Part shown: positions 11,738-21,736 of the stretch, piece by piece
Layout: every line of letters starts with the position of its first letter
Numbering within the stretch: the stretch's first letter is position 1
The notes under the pieces: model-generated
The model's input: the letters and a program-made list of their open reading frames with translations, nothing else
The model's database searches: none
What the model was told of the DNA's origin: nothing
Made by a program: the position numbers and the translations under genes
DNA from: Saussurea involucrata
Lineage: Eukaryota; Streptophyta; Magnoliopsida; Asterales; Asteraceae
DNA: 64,000 nucleotides
NCBI GenBank assembly: GCA_033807775.1
Contig: CM066322.1
Location: 15,675,001-15,739,000, forward strand
Reading direction: 5' to 3'

Positions 11738-12998
11738 TTCACAACATAGATGTTGTAAAGGTACAGGTTTATCAACCGATAACTGGTGTTGGATTTTTGT
11801 TTTGTCTTATACCATCTAATGATATTACCTTGTATGTCCAAGCACTAGAATGAGGTTTACCAAGTAGACTTTATTATTCTACATTTATTATTTCATCCTA
11901 CACAACATAGATGTTGTGGTGGTACCGGTTTATCAGCTGATAACGAGTGTTGAATTTTTGTTTGTCTTCATTTTACCGATATTAACTTGTATGTCCAAGC
12001 ACTAGAATGAGGTTTATCAAGTAGAATTTATTATTCTACATTTATTATTTCATACCTTCACAACATCAATGTTGTGAAGGTACATGTTTATCAACTGATA
12101 ATTGGAATTGTATTTTCGTTTGTCGTCATTTTACTATCTATTGATACTAACTTGTATGTTCATGCAATAGAATGAGGTTTATCAAGTAGACTTTTTATTA
12201 TTTTGCATTTATTATTTTATACATTCACAACATTGATGTTGTGAAGGTACAAGTTTATCAATTGATAATTGGAGTTGCGTTTTCGTTTAATGACGTGTAT
12301 GTCCATGCACTAGAATGAGGTTTATCAAGTAGATTTTATTATTCTACATTTATTATTTCATACCTTCACAACATCAATGTTGTGAAGGTACATGTTTATC
12401 AACTGATAATTGGAATTGTATTTTCGTTTGTCGTCATTTTACTATCTATTGATACTAACTTGTATGTTCATGCACTAGAATGAGGTTTATCAAGTAGACT
12501 TTTTATTATTTTGCATTTATTATTTTATACATTCACAACATTGATGTTGTGAAGGTACAAGTTTATCAATTGATAATTGGAGTTGCGTTTTCGTTTGTCT
12601 TCATTTTACTATCTAATGATAATGGCGTGTATGTCCATGCACTAGAATGAGGTTTATCAAGTAGAATTTATTATTCTAAATTTATTATTTCATACCTTCA
12701 CAACATCAATGTTGTGAAGGTACATGTTTATCAACTGATAATTGGAATTGTATTTTCGTTTGTCGTCACTTTACTATTTATTGATACTAACTTGTATGTT
12801 CATGCACTAGAATGAGGTTTATCAAGTAGATTTTTTATTATTTTGCATTTATTATTTTATACATTCACAACATTGATGTTGTGAAGGTACATGTTTATCA
12901 ACTGAGACTTGAGATTTATCAAGTAGACTTAAGGTTCTACAACACAACTTGTATGTCCATGCACAAGAGTGAGGTTTGTCAAGTAGACTTAAGATTAT
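11738..12998. repeat. Tandem array of about 8 units, each with a ~30-bp palindrome
   Basis: Eight palindromes centre near 11750, 11908, 12070, 12237, 12378, 12546, 12710 and 12878. They are joined by conserved spacers containing GTTTATCAACTGATAATTGG, CACTAGAATGAGGTTTATCA and AGTAGA. The best palindrome has perfect 14-nt arms, TACCTTCACAACAT and its complement, around a 2-nt centre. From the third unit on, two versions alternate: A with CCTTCACAACATCA, and B with CATTCACAACATTG. A-to-A spacing is 308 then 332 bp and B-to-B spacing is 309 then 332 bp, so the array grew as a dimer. The array ends in degenerate units near 12990. There is no coding potential. Confidence 0.85.
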
Positions 12999-13087
12999 AC
13001 ATATAGTTGATACAACTTTCGCAAGTAAGATTATCATACACGTTTTGTAAAGTTCCAATTTTATAAATTAACTTGAACTTCACATTC

Positions 13088-13315
13088 GACTTGAGATCAT
13101 GTGAGACCAAGCTATTTCCGTGAGACCGTGAGACCACAAAAATAACACTAAACCTTCACAGCAAAAAACTGTGAAGGTATTGTGAAGCTAAACCTTCGCA
13201 GTGTTTTTGTTGTGAAGGTTCGTTGTTTTTTATACCTTCACAATGAATCGTTGTGAAGGTTTAGTGTTAATTTCTTGGTCTCACGAAAACAGATTGGTCT
13301 CACGTGACCCAACCC
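13088..13315. mobile_element. Nested 228-bp MITE of the same TIR family
   Basis: It starts GACTTGAGATCATGTGAGAC and ends, on the other strand, GGGTTGGGTCACGTGAGACC. Flanks are CTTCACATTC (13078-13087) and CTTCGCATTC (13316-13325), a 10-bp target duplication with one mismatch. The interior is almost entirely three CCTTCRCA...TGTGAAGG hairpins. It lies inside the larger element with the same ends. Confidence 0.78.
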
Positions 13316-13325
13316 CTTCGCATTC

Positions 13326-14886
13326 TATTTCATGAGAAGGGAAACTTGTATAACACTAAGATTTGCTTATTAAATAAGTTATTGCATGTAATGCTTACTC
13401 GAGTCAACTTTATAAATTAAGTCATTCCTTGTACCAATTTTATAAATTTAGAGACTTCTTATAACCTTTACTCGAGTCAATAACGATTTCTCCATTTACA
13501 TAAATGAATATCTATCATAAACTTTACATTAAGTTAAACCAGTGACCTTATTCCTTCACAGTAAACTTAATGTGAAGGAATAAGTTTACCGATCATAAAT
13601 GATATTTTTAACGTATTTTCACAAGCAATTAGGGGCTACTTACCTAGACACCCACTTAGTAAATGCTTACAATTAAAGGTTCAACACTATCACTTAACAA
13701 AACGAGTAAGATTATAGTCTATCAAAGTGACATTGGTTGCAATAGTCTACCCACATAAGCACTAACCAGGTAATGAAACTTCACAACAACAAATCACAAA
13801 CTGAGTTCTTTTGGTATAAACCTTGAATCAGATACAAACAAGTACAAATTACTTATTAGAAATGTTTTTTATCATTAAAGTCGTTCTAGTATCTTCCCTG
13901 CTGGCAATTTTATCGAGATCGAGCATAAATTGTTCTTGTAATTCATCTGGTTTGTAATGGGCTCTACACGACAGTTCTGGCTTCGATCGCTCATGCGTTC
14001 CACATTGATGGATCCTAGTGAATGGATGATCCATGGTTGATAATTGGCTGATGGTGGGAAATCCATGGCTAGGTCATTTGGCTTGGTCACGGTATATATC
14101 GGGACTTCCCCACAGAAATTGAGCACCAGATTACGTTTCGATTCCTGAAGCGGTTGAACTCGAAGCACCAAAAGAACTCAGTTTGTGATCTTCACAACAA
14201 CAAAATTATTCATTGGGAAGTTTTCAATATTTGCACCTGGTTAATGAAACTTCACAATAACAAAATTATTCAAAATAAACTAATGCCCTTGATTACCCTA
14301 CACATTGTTGTAAGCATCATTCAAGATAATTTAGAGATCATCTTTGTTAGACATTCTTTTACCTGAAATTAAAATATCATAAACCCTAGATTAAAGAAGA
14401 ATTCTTATCGACTATGTATAAACAAAGCAAGAAAAATAAAGATTAACAAATTATGTATTTGTACAATGTTTTATTACCTGTATTAAAGTAGAGAAGTTCA
14501 CGAAGTTATGAGGAAGAAGGTGATTTCAACCGTGTCAGTGAGAGTAATCGATTGAGATATTAATCAGAGGAAGAAGACCGATTTCATTAGGAGAAGAACG
14601 CCGATTTCATCGGAGGAAGAAAGCAGTGTCAATGGAAGCCGATTCATCAAAGGACGAATACCTATTTCATCGAAGGAAGAAAGCATCATCAATGGAAGTC
14701 GATTGCTGTAACAGGAAGAAGCCTCGTGTTTTCAATCGTGAGTTAAAAGAAGGAAAATTAGATTTGTGTTAAAGAAGAAAAATTAGGAAAATTAGATGGT
14801 CAAAAATGCCCCTTCACGTTCAAAGTTATTGTCAGATTATAACCATCAGATTTTCATCTTATAAATTTGATCAACGGACACAAAAT
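13326..14886. other. Right interior of the 6.56-kb element
   Basis: Mostly AT-rich sequence with one hairpin (about 13556-13582) and GAAGAA/CGATTTCATCG direct repeats at 14520-14700. A minus-strand open frame at 13875-14171 (98 codons) resembles no family I know. I do not call it a gene. Confidence 0.4.
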
Positions 14887-14983
14887 GGTCTTACGGGTCT
14901 CACAAAAAATCATTGGTCTCACGTGAACCCAACCCTATATTATTATTAATATAATTTTAATAATATTTTTAGAATTATATTTA

Positions 14984-16351
14984 GGGAATCTAATTAAAAT
15001 ACTCAAAGTTTGACTTTAACTTATCAAAATACCCATTTCTCTCCTGAATTTGCCAAAATACCCATTTTTTCCGCGATTGGATCCGCGATCGCGGACCAGG
15101 GACCACTTTTGAAAAAATTTCTCCCGCGATCGAACCTATGTCCCGCGAATAGTCCCGCTATACACACAAAATTGTGATTTTGATTTGATATTTACACTTT
15201 CAACCCCTATACTTATTTACTTACTTTTATAACTTTACTTTCATAATTTTAATTTTACATTTAACACATATAATCGTTTATTAATTAAAATACGTTAAAA
15301 AATACATTTTAATTTTAACAAGTTACACCATTATAATCGTCTCTTCGATACGTTCGAAATGAGCTCAATATTGAATATTTTTTTATTTATATATTTTAAT
15401 ATATATCATATATACTACATAAAAATATTTTTAATGTTTACAATTCATACCCTTATAGTTAATTATTTAATTTATGGTACATCTCTTATTTTTTTCAATT
15501 TTGTTTTACACTCCTATCGCATTAACATAATAATTATATATTAACTAATTCATTAAATCGTTTTAAATTATTATTATTTGTATGTGTTTATAGATATCGT
15601 GAATGGCAATAGGACAAGGTTTCACGAGAAGAATATGAAATGGGGTTTTGACAAGTTGGTATCACTGGACTCATTTAATAATTGTGAAAATGGGTATTTG
15701 GCGAATGATGATTTATGTGTGTTTGGAGCTGAAGTATTTGCAGTTACAGAGTATGCACAAAAGGATCGATGTCTGTCCATCACAAAGCCTCCGTCAATTT
15801 TTAATACTTACACTTGGACCATCGATAATAAAATAAATAAAACGTATTTTAACTATAAGAGTACCATAAATTAAATAATTAACTATAAAAATATGAATTT
15901 TAAATATAAAAAATATTTTTATGTAGTGTATATGATATATATTAAAATATATAAATAAAAAAATATTCAATATTGGGCTCATTTCGAACGTATCGAAGAT
16001 ACGATTATAATGGTGTAACTTGTTAAAATTAAAACATATTTTTTAACGTATTTTAGTTAATAAACGATTATATGTGTTAAATATAAAATTAAAATTATGA
16101 AAGTAAAAGGTATAAAATAAAGTAAATAGATAAGTATAGGGGTTGAAAGTGTAAATATCAAATCAAAACTCACCAAATTGATTCAATCGACCGGACACTC
16201 CCTCGATCGCGACATACAAAATTTTCAAAATGAACCTTGGTCCGCTATCGCGGACCCAATCGCGAAAAAATGGGTATTTTAGCAAATTCAGGAGAAAAAT
16301 GGTTATTTTGGTAAGTCAAAGTCAAACTTTAGGTATTTTAATTAAATTCTC
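14984..16351. mobile_element. Long-TIR transposon carrying a MATH-domain exon
   Basis: The two arms are inverted copies for about 490 bp: 14984-15482 against roughly 15862-16351. They share GAATYTAATTAAAATAC at the tip, the palindrome TCCGCGATCGCGGA (15082-15097, diverged on the right), ACACTTTCAACCCCTATACT and ACACATATAATCGTTTATTA. The 9-bp repeat TTATATTTA flanks it (14975-14983 and 16353-16361, one base offset on the right). The spacer is about 380 bp and holds an exon of a cellular gene. No transposase is present. Very long TIRs and a 9-bp duplication fit a Mutator-like/Pack-MULE element. Confidence 0.8.
15594..15830 (+). pseudogene. Captured exon of a MATH-domain gene
   Basis: An acceptor (GTGTTTATAG) ends at 15593. 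The following open frame reads RFHEKNMKWGFDKLVSLDSF, then NNCENGYLANDDLCVFGAEV and ITKPPSIFNTYTWTIDN. K-WGF-x-x-L-x-L-x-x-F followed by GYL-x-x-D-CVFGAEVF is the C-terminal half of a plant MATH (meprin/TRAF homology) domain. YTWTIDN is the usual start of a second MATH domain, so the parent gene probably encodes tandem MATH domains. No promoter, other exons or stop context remain. Both sides run straight into transposon arms. The frame is uninterrupted, suggesting recent capture. Confidence 0.82.
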
Positions 16352-16361
16352 TTTATATTTA

Positions 16362-16826
16362 TTACCATGACGATAATGTTGAAATAGGTGATTTTTTTGT
16401 ATTATTTTTTATTTTATAGATTATGATATTAATTATATTATTAAATATTTAATTTAAAATTTAAAAAAAATTATTATATAAAATAATTTAAAAAATATTT
16501 TTTCACTGTCAAGCAATCATTTTTATAAAATTATTTAGATTTGAAGAAATTGACCACCTATTTTTTACTTTCTCCACTTTAAAAAATTTGTTGGAACAAA
16601 ACTTAGTTCAAAATAGCTAAATTCTTCATTTTCGCAACTCTAAAGAGTTTGTTGAAAATTAAATCTAAAGTTTTTCAAAAAATGAATGACATTAAGTTTT
16701 TTGAGGGTTTTGATGGAAAATGTTTTTTCATCAGAGTTATATAAATTAATGAGAAAAATTATGTTTTATATCTAAGTTAATAATATATTTTCAACATATA
16801 AAAAGTATTATTCAAAAGAAACCTAA
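16362..16826. other. AT-rich spacer
   Basis: Very AT-rich. No gene or recognisable repeat end was found. Confidence 0.4.
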
Positions 16827-17210
16827 GAGCATCTCCAACAGCTTCTCTATAATTTCTTTAAAATAGAGAATGAAAAATAAAAATCTCTAAAAGAAATTTA
16901 TTTCAACTCCAACAGCTTTTCTATCTTAGAGAACCAATTATGACTTATATTATTAAAATATTCAATAATATTTCTCTCTCCTCTTTTTGGTAGGAAATCA
17001 TTAAAATACTATTTATCACTCCTATTTTTTGTGGGAAATCATTAAAATAATATTTCTCTCTCATCCTTTTAGAGATATAGAGAATTTTCTATATTGAGAG
17101 TTTTTCCCATTGTTCTCTACTTTAGAGAATGAGATAGAGAAACTGTTGGAGCACTTTAGAGAAAAAAAAGGTTGTTTTTCTCTATTTTAGAGAAGCTGTT
17201 GGAGATGCTC
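16827..17210. mobile_element. Tourist-like MITE (PIF/Harbinger)
   Basis: It begins GAGCATCTCCAACAGCTTCT and ends AGAAGCTGTTGGAGATGCTC, perfect inverted ends of at least 20 bp. The duplicated TAA on both sides (16824-16826 and 17211-17213) is the three-base target site of PIF/Harbinger elements. The 384-bp interior is non-coding. Confidence 0.88.
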
Positions 17211-17583
17211 TAACTATTTGTTACATATGTAGACTTTCGGTTTTCGTTTTCACGGATCTCCTAAAAAATTAGACAAGAAGTTGAAAATTCATTTTTCAAA
17301 TGACCGCTATATTGATAAATTTAGAAATTTCTTTAAAATCACAGATTTTTTGGATATCTCCAGCTATGCTATAATAAAGAATTTGGTCCCTTTGTGCTCT
17401 AACAGGTATGCTCTACGATATTGTAAAATATAAATAAGAAGGGCTGCATTACTTCGCGATCGATGTATTTACCAGGGATGTACTGGAGCGAAGGCCCAGG
17501 AACCCTCTCCAAAAAAAAAAAGATAGTGTTTAACTTATTGTTTCAAAGTGGTGTAGCCTTTTGACATTTGTGAGATCAATGAT

Positions 17584-17586
<3 letters not shown>
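17211..17586. other. Spacer, possible SINE tail
   Basis: No gene is seen. The block at about 17440-17520, GGGCTGCATTACTTCGCGAT through to an A-run, looks like the 3' end of a short interspersed element, but no promoter boxes or target duplication were found. Confidence 0.3.

Positions 17587-17665
<79 letters not shown>
17587..17665. repeat. (CT)n microsatellite, about 39 units
   Basis: An essentially pure CT dinucleotide run of about 79 bp. Confidence 0.97.
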
Positions 17666-17669
<4 letters not shown>

Positions 17670-18046
17670 TTTGTATAATCTTTCATTGTTTATAGTTTGA
17701 ATCTGTGACTTACGGCATCTCCAATTCAAACATTAAAACACTAAAAATGTAAGACTCTCAAACAATAAAAAAAAAACCAATTTCATCTCAATACTAAAAA
17801 AACACTAAAACATCTTTAATAATAAAAGAATATATGTATTGATTATTATACTATCTTATTAAAATAAAATAATTATAATATATACTTGAATTTATAAAAA
17901 TTGAATAAAATACTAATATATATTTTGATAAGCCTATTTTATTGATCTTTATTTTTTTGTTTTAGTGATGGGTTAAAATAAAAGCATCTCTAAAATAAAT
18001 GTATACAACTATTATTATTATTATTTATCTTAAATATTAACATGTA
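17666..18046. other. AT-rich spacer with a Harbinger-like end
   Basis: CTTACGGCATCTCCAATTCA at about 17708 resembles a PIF/Harbinger terminus, and a degraded AAGCATCTC follows at 17982. No DDE transposase exon is visible where it would be expected downstream of 18092 on the minus strand. Confidence 0.4.
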
Positions 18047-18091
18047 TTAAAGTTCTATATAAATATATGCAACTATTATATTATTATTTAC

Positions 18092-18610
18092 CTTAAATAT
18101 TCGTCGTAACCTCCTATTATTCCCCTGGACATCTGGATTTGGATTCAATGATGTAGGAACTATGATCTCTTTAGCAAACTCCATCATTTTATCCAACACT
18201 TCATGAAATATTTTATGAATTGTTTGGGTCGAGTGTTGGAACCTATTTTTTAACACCCTATAACGTTGATTGTGACCTATAATCATCAGAAAGATAACCA
18301 TCTTTTCTTCAACCGATATATGTTTGCTATCCACTAACCAGCCTCTTGCTTTAAAGTGATCACATAGTTGAACGAAAGCATCATGGGACATTCGTAACAA
18401 ATCGATACATTGCCGATTGCTACCTTCAAGTAGTTCATTAGTAAATTGACGTCCAGACAATGCAGACGTATTATCCCTTTTTCTTTTCAAACGCTTTCGC
18501 ATGTAGAGCATATAAAATAACACAACAATGATAAGTATAGATTTTTCAACATCATCCATGAGGAACCTGTTAAATGCATAAATAAATAAAGTTTGTTCAA
18601 TATCAAACAC
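18092..18610 (-). pseudogene. PIF/Harbinger transposase, N-terminal exon only
   Basis: A minus-strand open frame whose likely start is the Met at 18559. It has a short hydrophobic stretch, a basic KRLKRKR patch, then CIDLLRMSHDAFVQLCDHFK and ISVEEKMVIFLMIIGHNQRY, followed by STQTIHKIFHEVLDKM. This is the helical N-terminal region found in plant HARBI1-like nucleases before the DDE domain. The frame reaches a good splice donor (RRIFK then GTAAAT at 18091). The DDE nuclease exon is not found downstream, so the protein cannot be catalytic. The family is known for cut-and-paste transposition with a Myb-like partner, whose remnant lies at 20025-20360. Confidence 0.75.
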
Positions 18611-19265
18611 AAACCAAATAACTACAGTACTGAAACAGTATAAATAAATCTATACTTTCAAAAAATTCTTTTATAAATAAATACAGTACTGAAACAGTAT
18701 AAATAAATCAGAGTATAGAAATAATAAATATACAACAATTATATAAACAGATATAATTAAAATGCACAGAGATTATATAAATAAATATAAATGCAAAGCA
18801 GTTTATATAAATAAATATAATATAGCACAGCGGAATAAATAAAGAGATAAGGGATAGAGATACTTGACACAGAGATTTACTGATTTACCACCAACTGTGA
18901 TAAACCAGCAGCCGAGACACTTCTCGACACGATCCAATAAATGTATTCTTTACGGTAGAATACAAACCAAATACAGAGCAAAGTAAACGGTTCTCTAAGC
19001 CTCAGCTTATTGAGATGTACAGGATCACACACCCGTTATTCAAATACTTACAAGAGGAGTATAACTCACAATGGGTAATCACTCTTGTATAATATCTCAC
19101 ACTTGGATATTTTATAAAAAATGTTTTATAAAATATATATATATAAATAGATGAGAGAGCTGAGAGGTGCTGTTTGTTGTTGCTTGTTACTGTTGTGTTG
19201 TCTGAGGTCTGCTTTTCTTCATCACCAACAGCTTCTTTATATATCAGCATCTCCAACGGCATTGT
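18611..19265. other. Repeat-derived spacer
   Basis: AT-rich, with near-duplicate 'ACTGAAACAGTATAAATAAAT' blocks (18629 and 18685). The stretch 18900-19230 contains CTGTTGGTGATG on the minus strand and a TATTTATATATA box. It may be a decayed LTR, but no paired copy or target duplication was found. Confidence 0.3.
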
Positions 19266-19269
19266 GCAT

Positions 19270-19529
19270 CCGCGGTATACCGCCAAATGCATGCGGTATA
19301 CCGCCGTCAGAAAAGGTGACTGACACACCAACGGCTACATGCAAAGTTGACAGGAATTACGTACCCGCGGTATACCGGCTGTGTCTCGCGGTATACCGCC
19401 GTCAGGAAAAGGTTCTTTCAACCAATCAGAAATGCACACGGCCTGCCGCGGTATACCGGCTGAACACCCGCGGTATACCGTCAAAAGTGTACCCGCGGTA
19501 TACCGGCTGTACCGCCGCGGTATACCGCC
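19270..19529. repeat. Cluster of eight CGGTATACCG palindromes
   Basis: The perfect 10-bp palindrome CGGTATACCG occurs eight times in 260 bp, near 19272, 19294, 19367, 19389, 19448, 19471, 19495 and 19517. Most are extended to GCGGTATACCGC or GCGGTATACCGGCTG. Three are followed by a 'CGTCAGRAAA' tail. The cluster is clearly more GC-rich than its surroundings. It begins just after GCATCTCCAACGGCATTG (19248), which looks like a Harbinger-type terminus. Confidence 0.88.
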
Positions 19530-19534
19530 GTCAG

Positions 19535-20024
19535 AAAAGACAGCTTCCAGGACTGCAACCAAATCTTGCTGAATCTTCTCAAAACCTTATTAAAAATAAT
19601 TGTTGGGTTTTTAGAAATATCCAAGTGGTATATTATTTTAGGGTGTTTATCATTATTAGTTATAAACAATAATGACGACGTAAACACTTCCGTCTTGAAC
19701 CCTTCAGATTAAATCTTCGTGTTCTTCAACAACTGTACACTTGGATTAAATTGTTAGACAAACAAAAATGCGGTGTGTTTGTAATCATCAAAATAAATAT
19801 ATATAAATATATAGAGATGTGGTACACTTGCACCAACACTGTTCAAATTGAAAAACATAAACCAAATAACATGTTAAAAGAACTACCAAATAACTACTTG
19901 TTCAACTTCCAAATAACATGTTTAAATGAAAAAACATAAACCAACCAAATAACTACTAGTTCAAGTAACTACCAAATAACTACTAGTTCAAATAACTACC
20001 AAATAACATGTTCAAATCCAAAAA
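19535..20024. other. Spacer with short direct repeats
   Basis: AT-rich. 'CAAATAACTACTAGTTCAA' type repeats recur four times at about 19885-20000. No gene is seen. Confidence 0.4.
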
Positions 20025-20360
20025 CTACTCCATAAATCCCAATCTTCTTGCAGTCCTCGAAATCCATTGTGTTAATAACTGAGGGTCTGGAAGGATCGCC
20101 ATCCATGTGTCTCTTAATAATTTTGTGTGGCCGAAAATGTCAATGGTTGCACTATAAAGAGGACTCATTGGATCAAGGCCAAGAGTGTTCAACCGTTCAA
20201 GACAAACATCTATGTTTGGGGCTTGTTTTGAAACAAGTGTCAGAAGTGCATCCCTCATTTCAATAGCCACTTCATCCATGTCAACCTTTGTTCTACTCCT
20301 CTTTTTCGGTCTAGCCGAAGGTGCACTCGATTTATCAGAAATTATTTCACAAGTTTATAA
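20025..20360 (-). pseudogene. Myb/SANT-like protein C-terminal exon (Harbinger ORF1 type)
   Basis: The 3' part of a minus-strand frame, ending at 20025 with RTARRLGFME and a stop. Reading back it has a basic RPKKRSRTK segment (about 20290-20310), then MDEVAIEMRDALLTLVSKQA, LERLNTLGLDPMSPLYSATI and LLRDTWMAILPDPQLLTQW. This matches the C-terminal region of plant Myb/SANT-like proteins encoded by PIF/Harbinger elements and their domesticated relatives. The DNA-binding N-terminus is not recognisable upstream, so it is partial. It has the same strand as the transposase remnant 1.4 kb away. Confidence 0.6.
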
Positions 20361-20433
20361 TTAAACAAAAACTTGAAAAAGTTATTAACTTAATTATAAA
20401 GATTTACCTTTTAGATAATATAAACAGTATATT

Positions 20434-20480
20434 TATATATATATATATATAGCAATCGATATATATATATATATATATAA
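20434..20480. repeat. (AT)n microsatellite, interrupted
   Basis: Two AT/TA runs separated by AGCAATCGAT. Confidence 0.85.
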
Positions 20481-20499
20481 AAGCAAACAGTGGGCAACG

Positions 20500-21387
20500 A
20501 ATAAACAAATGTGACTTTATTAATTGAAGATCAATTTGACAAGATTCAATTGCAACAGCCGATGAAAGTTAATTTGTTTAATAACAAAAAATTCAAATAA
20601 TCCTAAAGTGAATTCTATCATTCGCGATAGATTCGATAGAGAAATGGGTAGAATCAGAGTGTTCACTCTAGTGAACGAAAAAAAATAACACGCAGAAAAT
20701 TAAAACCAACATGTTTTCGTGAATCGGATCGTAAAGAAACTGCACGGTATAAAAACCTGTCCTTAAAGGTTTTATACGGTTACTCTTTGATGCTGTGAGT
20801 CTCGAACCGCAAAGCCCAGGATTTGATGCAGTTTTCGATTATGAACAACACTCACAATCGAAATTATAAAGCAAATATGATGCAGAAATCGATGGAAAAA
20901 CTGCAGCCGTAAACCACAGATTACGAGAGGGAGAGAAGCCGTGAGAGAGAGATATTTTCAGTGTATGTTAATCCTAGGTTTAACCCAGTATTTATACTGG
21001 ATTAAACCCTAATTGGTGGCCCATAAACCCTTAAGGCCCGGCCAAAACAAAGCAGTTATAGACCAAGTCTATAACTGATTAATAAGATAAACCCACGTTT
21101 TATTTTATATGTTTAATAAAAAATCGAATTTCAAATTAAATGAAACCGGGTTAATGACAAAGCAGTTATAGACCAAGTGCAAAGTGCGCCCCTCCGCGAA
21201 AACCGCGCCCGCGGCTTCGGCCACGCACGCGCACGTGTGCGTTGCACTTCTTTGAAACCCCCACCATAAGTCTATTAATTCATTCAAGGCTTAGTTGAAT
21301 GAAAAAACTTATAAAGTCCTTTGGTTTCCCATTTTCATCTATGTGGGATGGAAGAAAACTTCCAACCTCACAAAATTTCCAACAATA
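20500..21387 (-). mobile_element. Putative solo LTR (Copia-like)
   Basis: Read on the minus strand, the right edge is TGTTGGAAATTTTGTGAGGT, a typical Copia LTR start. Further in is a TATTTATACTGG TATA-like box and a purine/pyrimidine-biased leader. The left boundary is uncertain, and no partner LTR, primer site or target duplication was identified. This is an inference from style. Confidence 0.4.
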
Positions 21388-21498
21388 TTTGTTGCATACC
21401 TTACAAACTACGATGCACATATGTGAACAATGTGCATATACATATGCATATGCATACGTGTAAAAATATACATATAATGGACATACAGTGTTCACATT

Positions 21499-21729
21499 TT
21501 TTTTTTGAAAGGCAATTGCATTTCGGGGGTATCCTGAACTATGTCCAGACTAATCCCCCTTCGACCCGGCCACGATTCGGCCCACGATCCGGCCACGATT
21601 CGGCTCACGACCCTTGATATCCGCCGCGTGCTCACCCCTTGATTCGAACTCGGGTAGTAAGGGCTTCCACCACTTATTCCCCCAGGATGTTACCGACTAG
21701 TAAGCTACAACATCTTTGGATATACATTA
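21499..21729 (-). mobile_element. tRNA-derived SINE
   Basis: On the minus strand a pol III A box (TAGCTTACTAGTCGG, near 21705) is followed about 60 nt later by a B box (GAGTTCGAATC, near 21640). The element ends in an A-run, the T-run at 21499-21508 here. TTCACAT occurs at both edges (about 21492 and 21730), a possible short target duplication. The body contains CGGCCACGATTCGGC duplicated. Confidence 0.72.
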
Positions 21730-21736
21730 TTCACAT

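Larger units (their letters stand above)
8377..14935. mobile_element. 6.56-kb TIR transposon with 10-bp TSD
   Basis: The left end (8377-8425) starts GACTTGGGATCATGTGAGAC. The right end (14887-14935), read on the other strand, starts GGGTTGGGTTCACGTGAGAC. Both continue with CAATG, a T-rich gap, a second 'GAGA-CC' block and AGACCA. Perfect direct repeats TATATTATTA flank it at 8367-8376 and 14936-14945. TIR plus a duplication of 9-10 bp fits Mutator-like elements. No transposase is visible, so it is non-autonomous. The interior holds exon-like scraps (about 11065-11370 and 11465-11570), a 1.26-kb tandem array of palindromes, many single palindromes with CCTTCACA arms, a nested relative (13088-13315) and an unpaired third right end at about 10290-10329. 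The AT-rich duplication means some caution about the exact ends. Confidence 0.72.

Noticed and set aside
13875..14171. 98-codon minus-strand open frame in the 6.56-kb element
   Set aside because: No recognisable domain, start context or partner exon.
17535..17729. Open frame of alternating Arg-Glu residues
   Set aside because: It is only the translation of the (CT)n microsatellite.
18900..19230. Possible LTR (TGTTGGTGATG on the minus strand)
   Set aside because: No second copy, target duplication or defined far end, so it is listed only as spacer.
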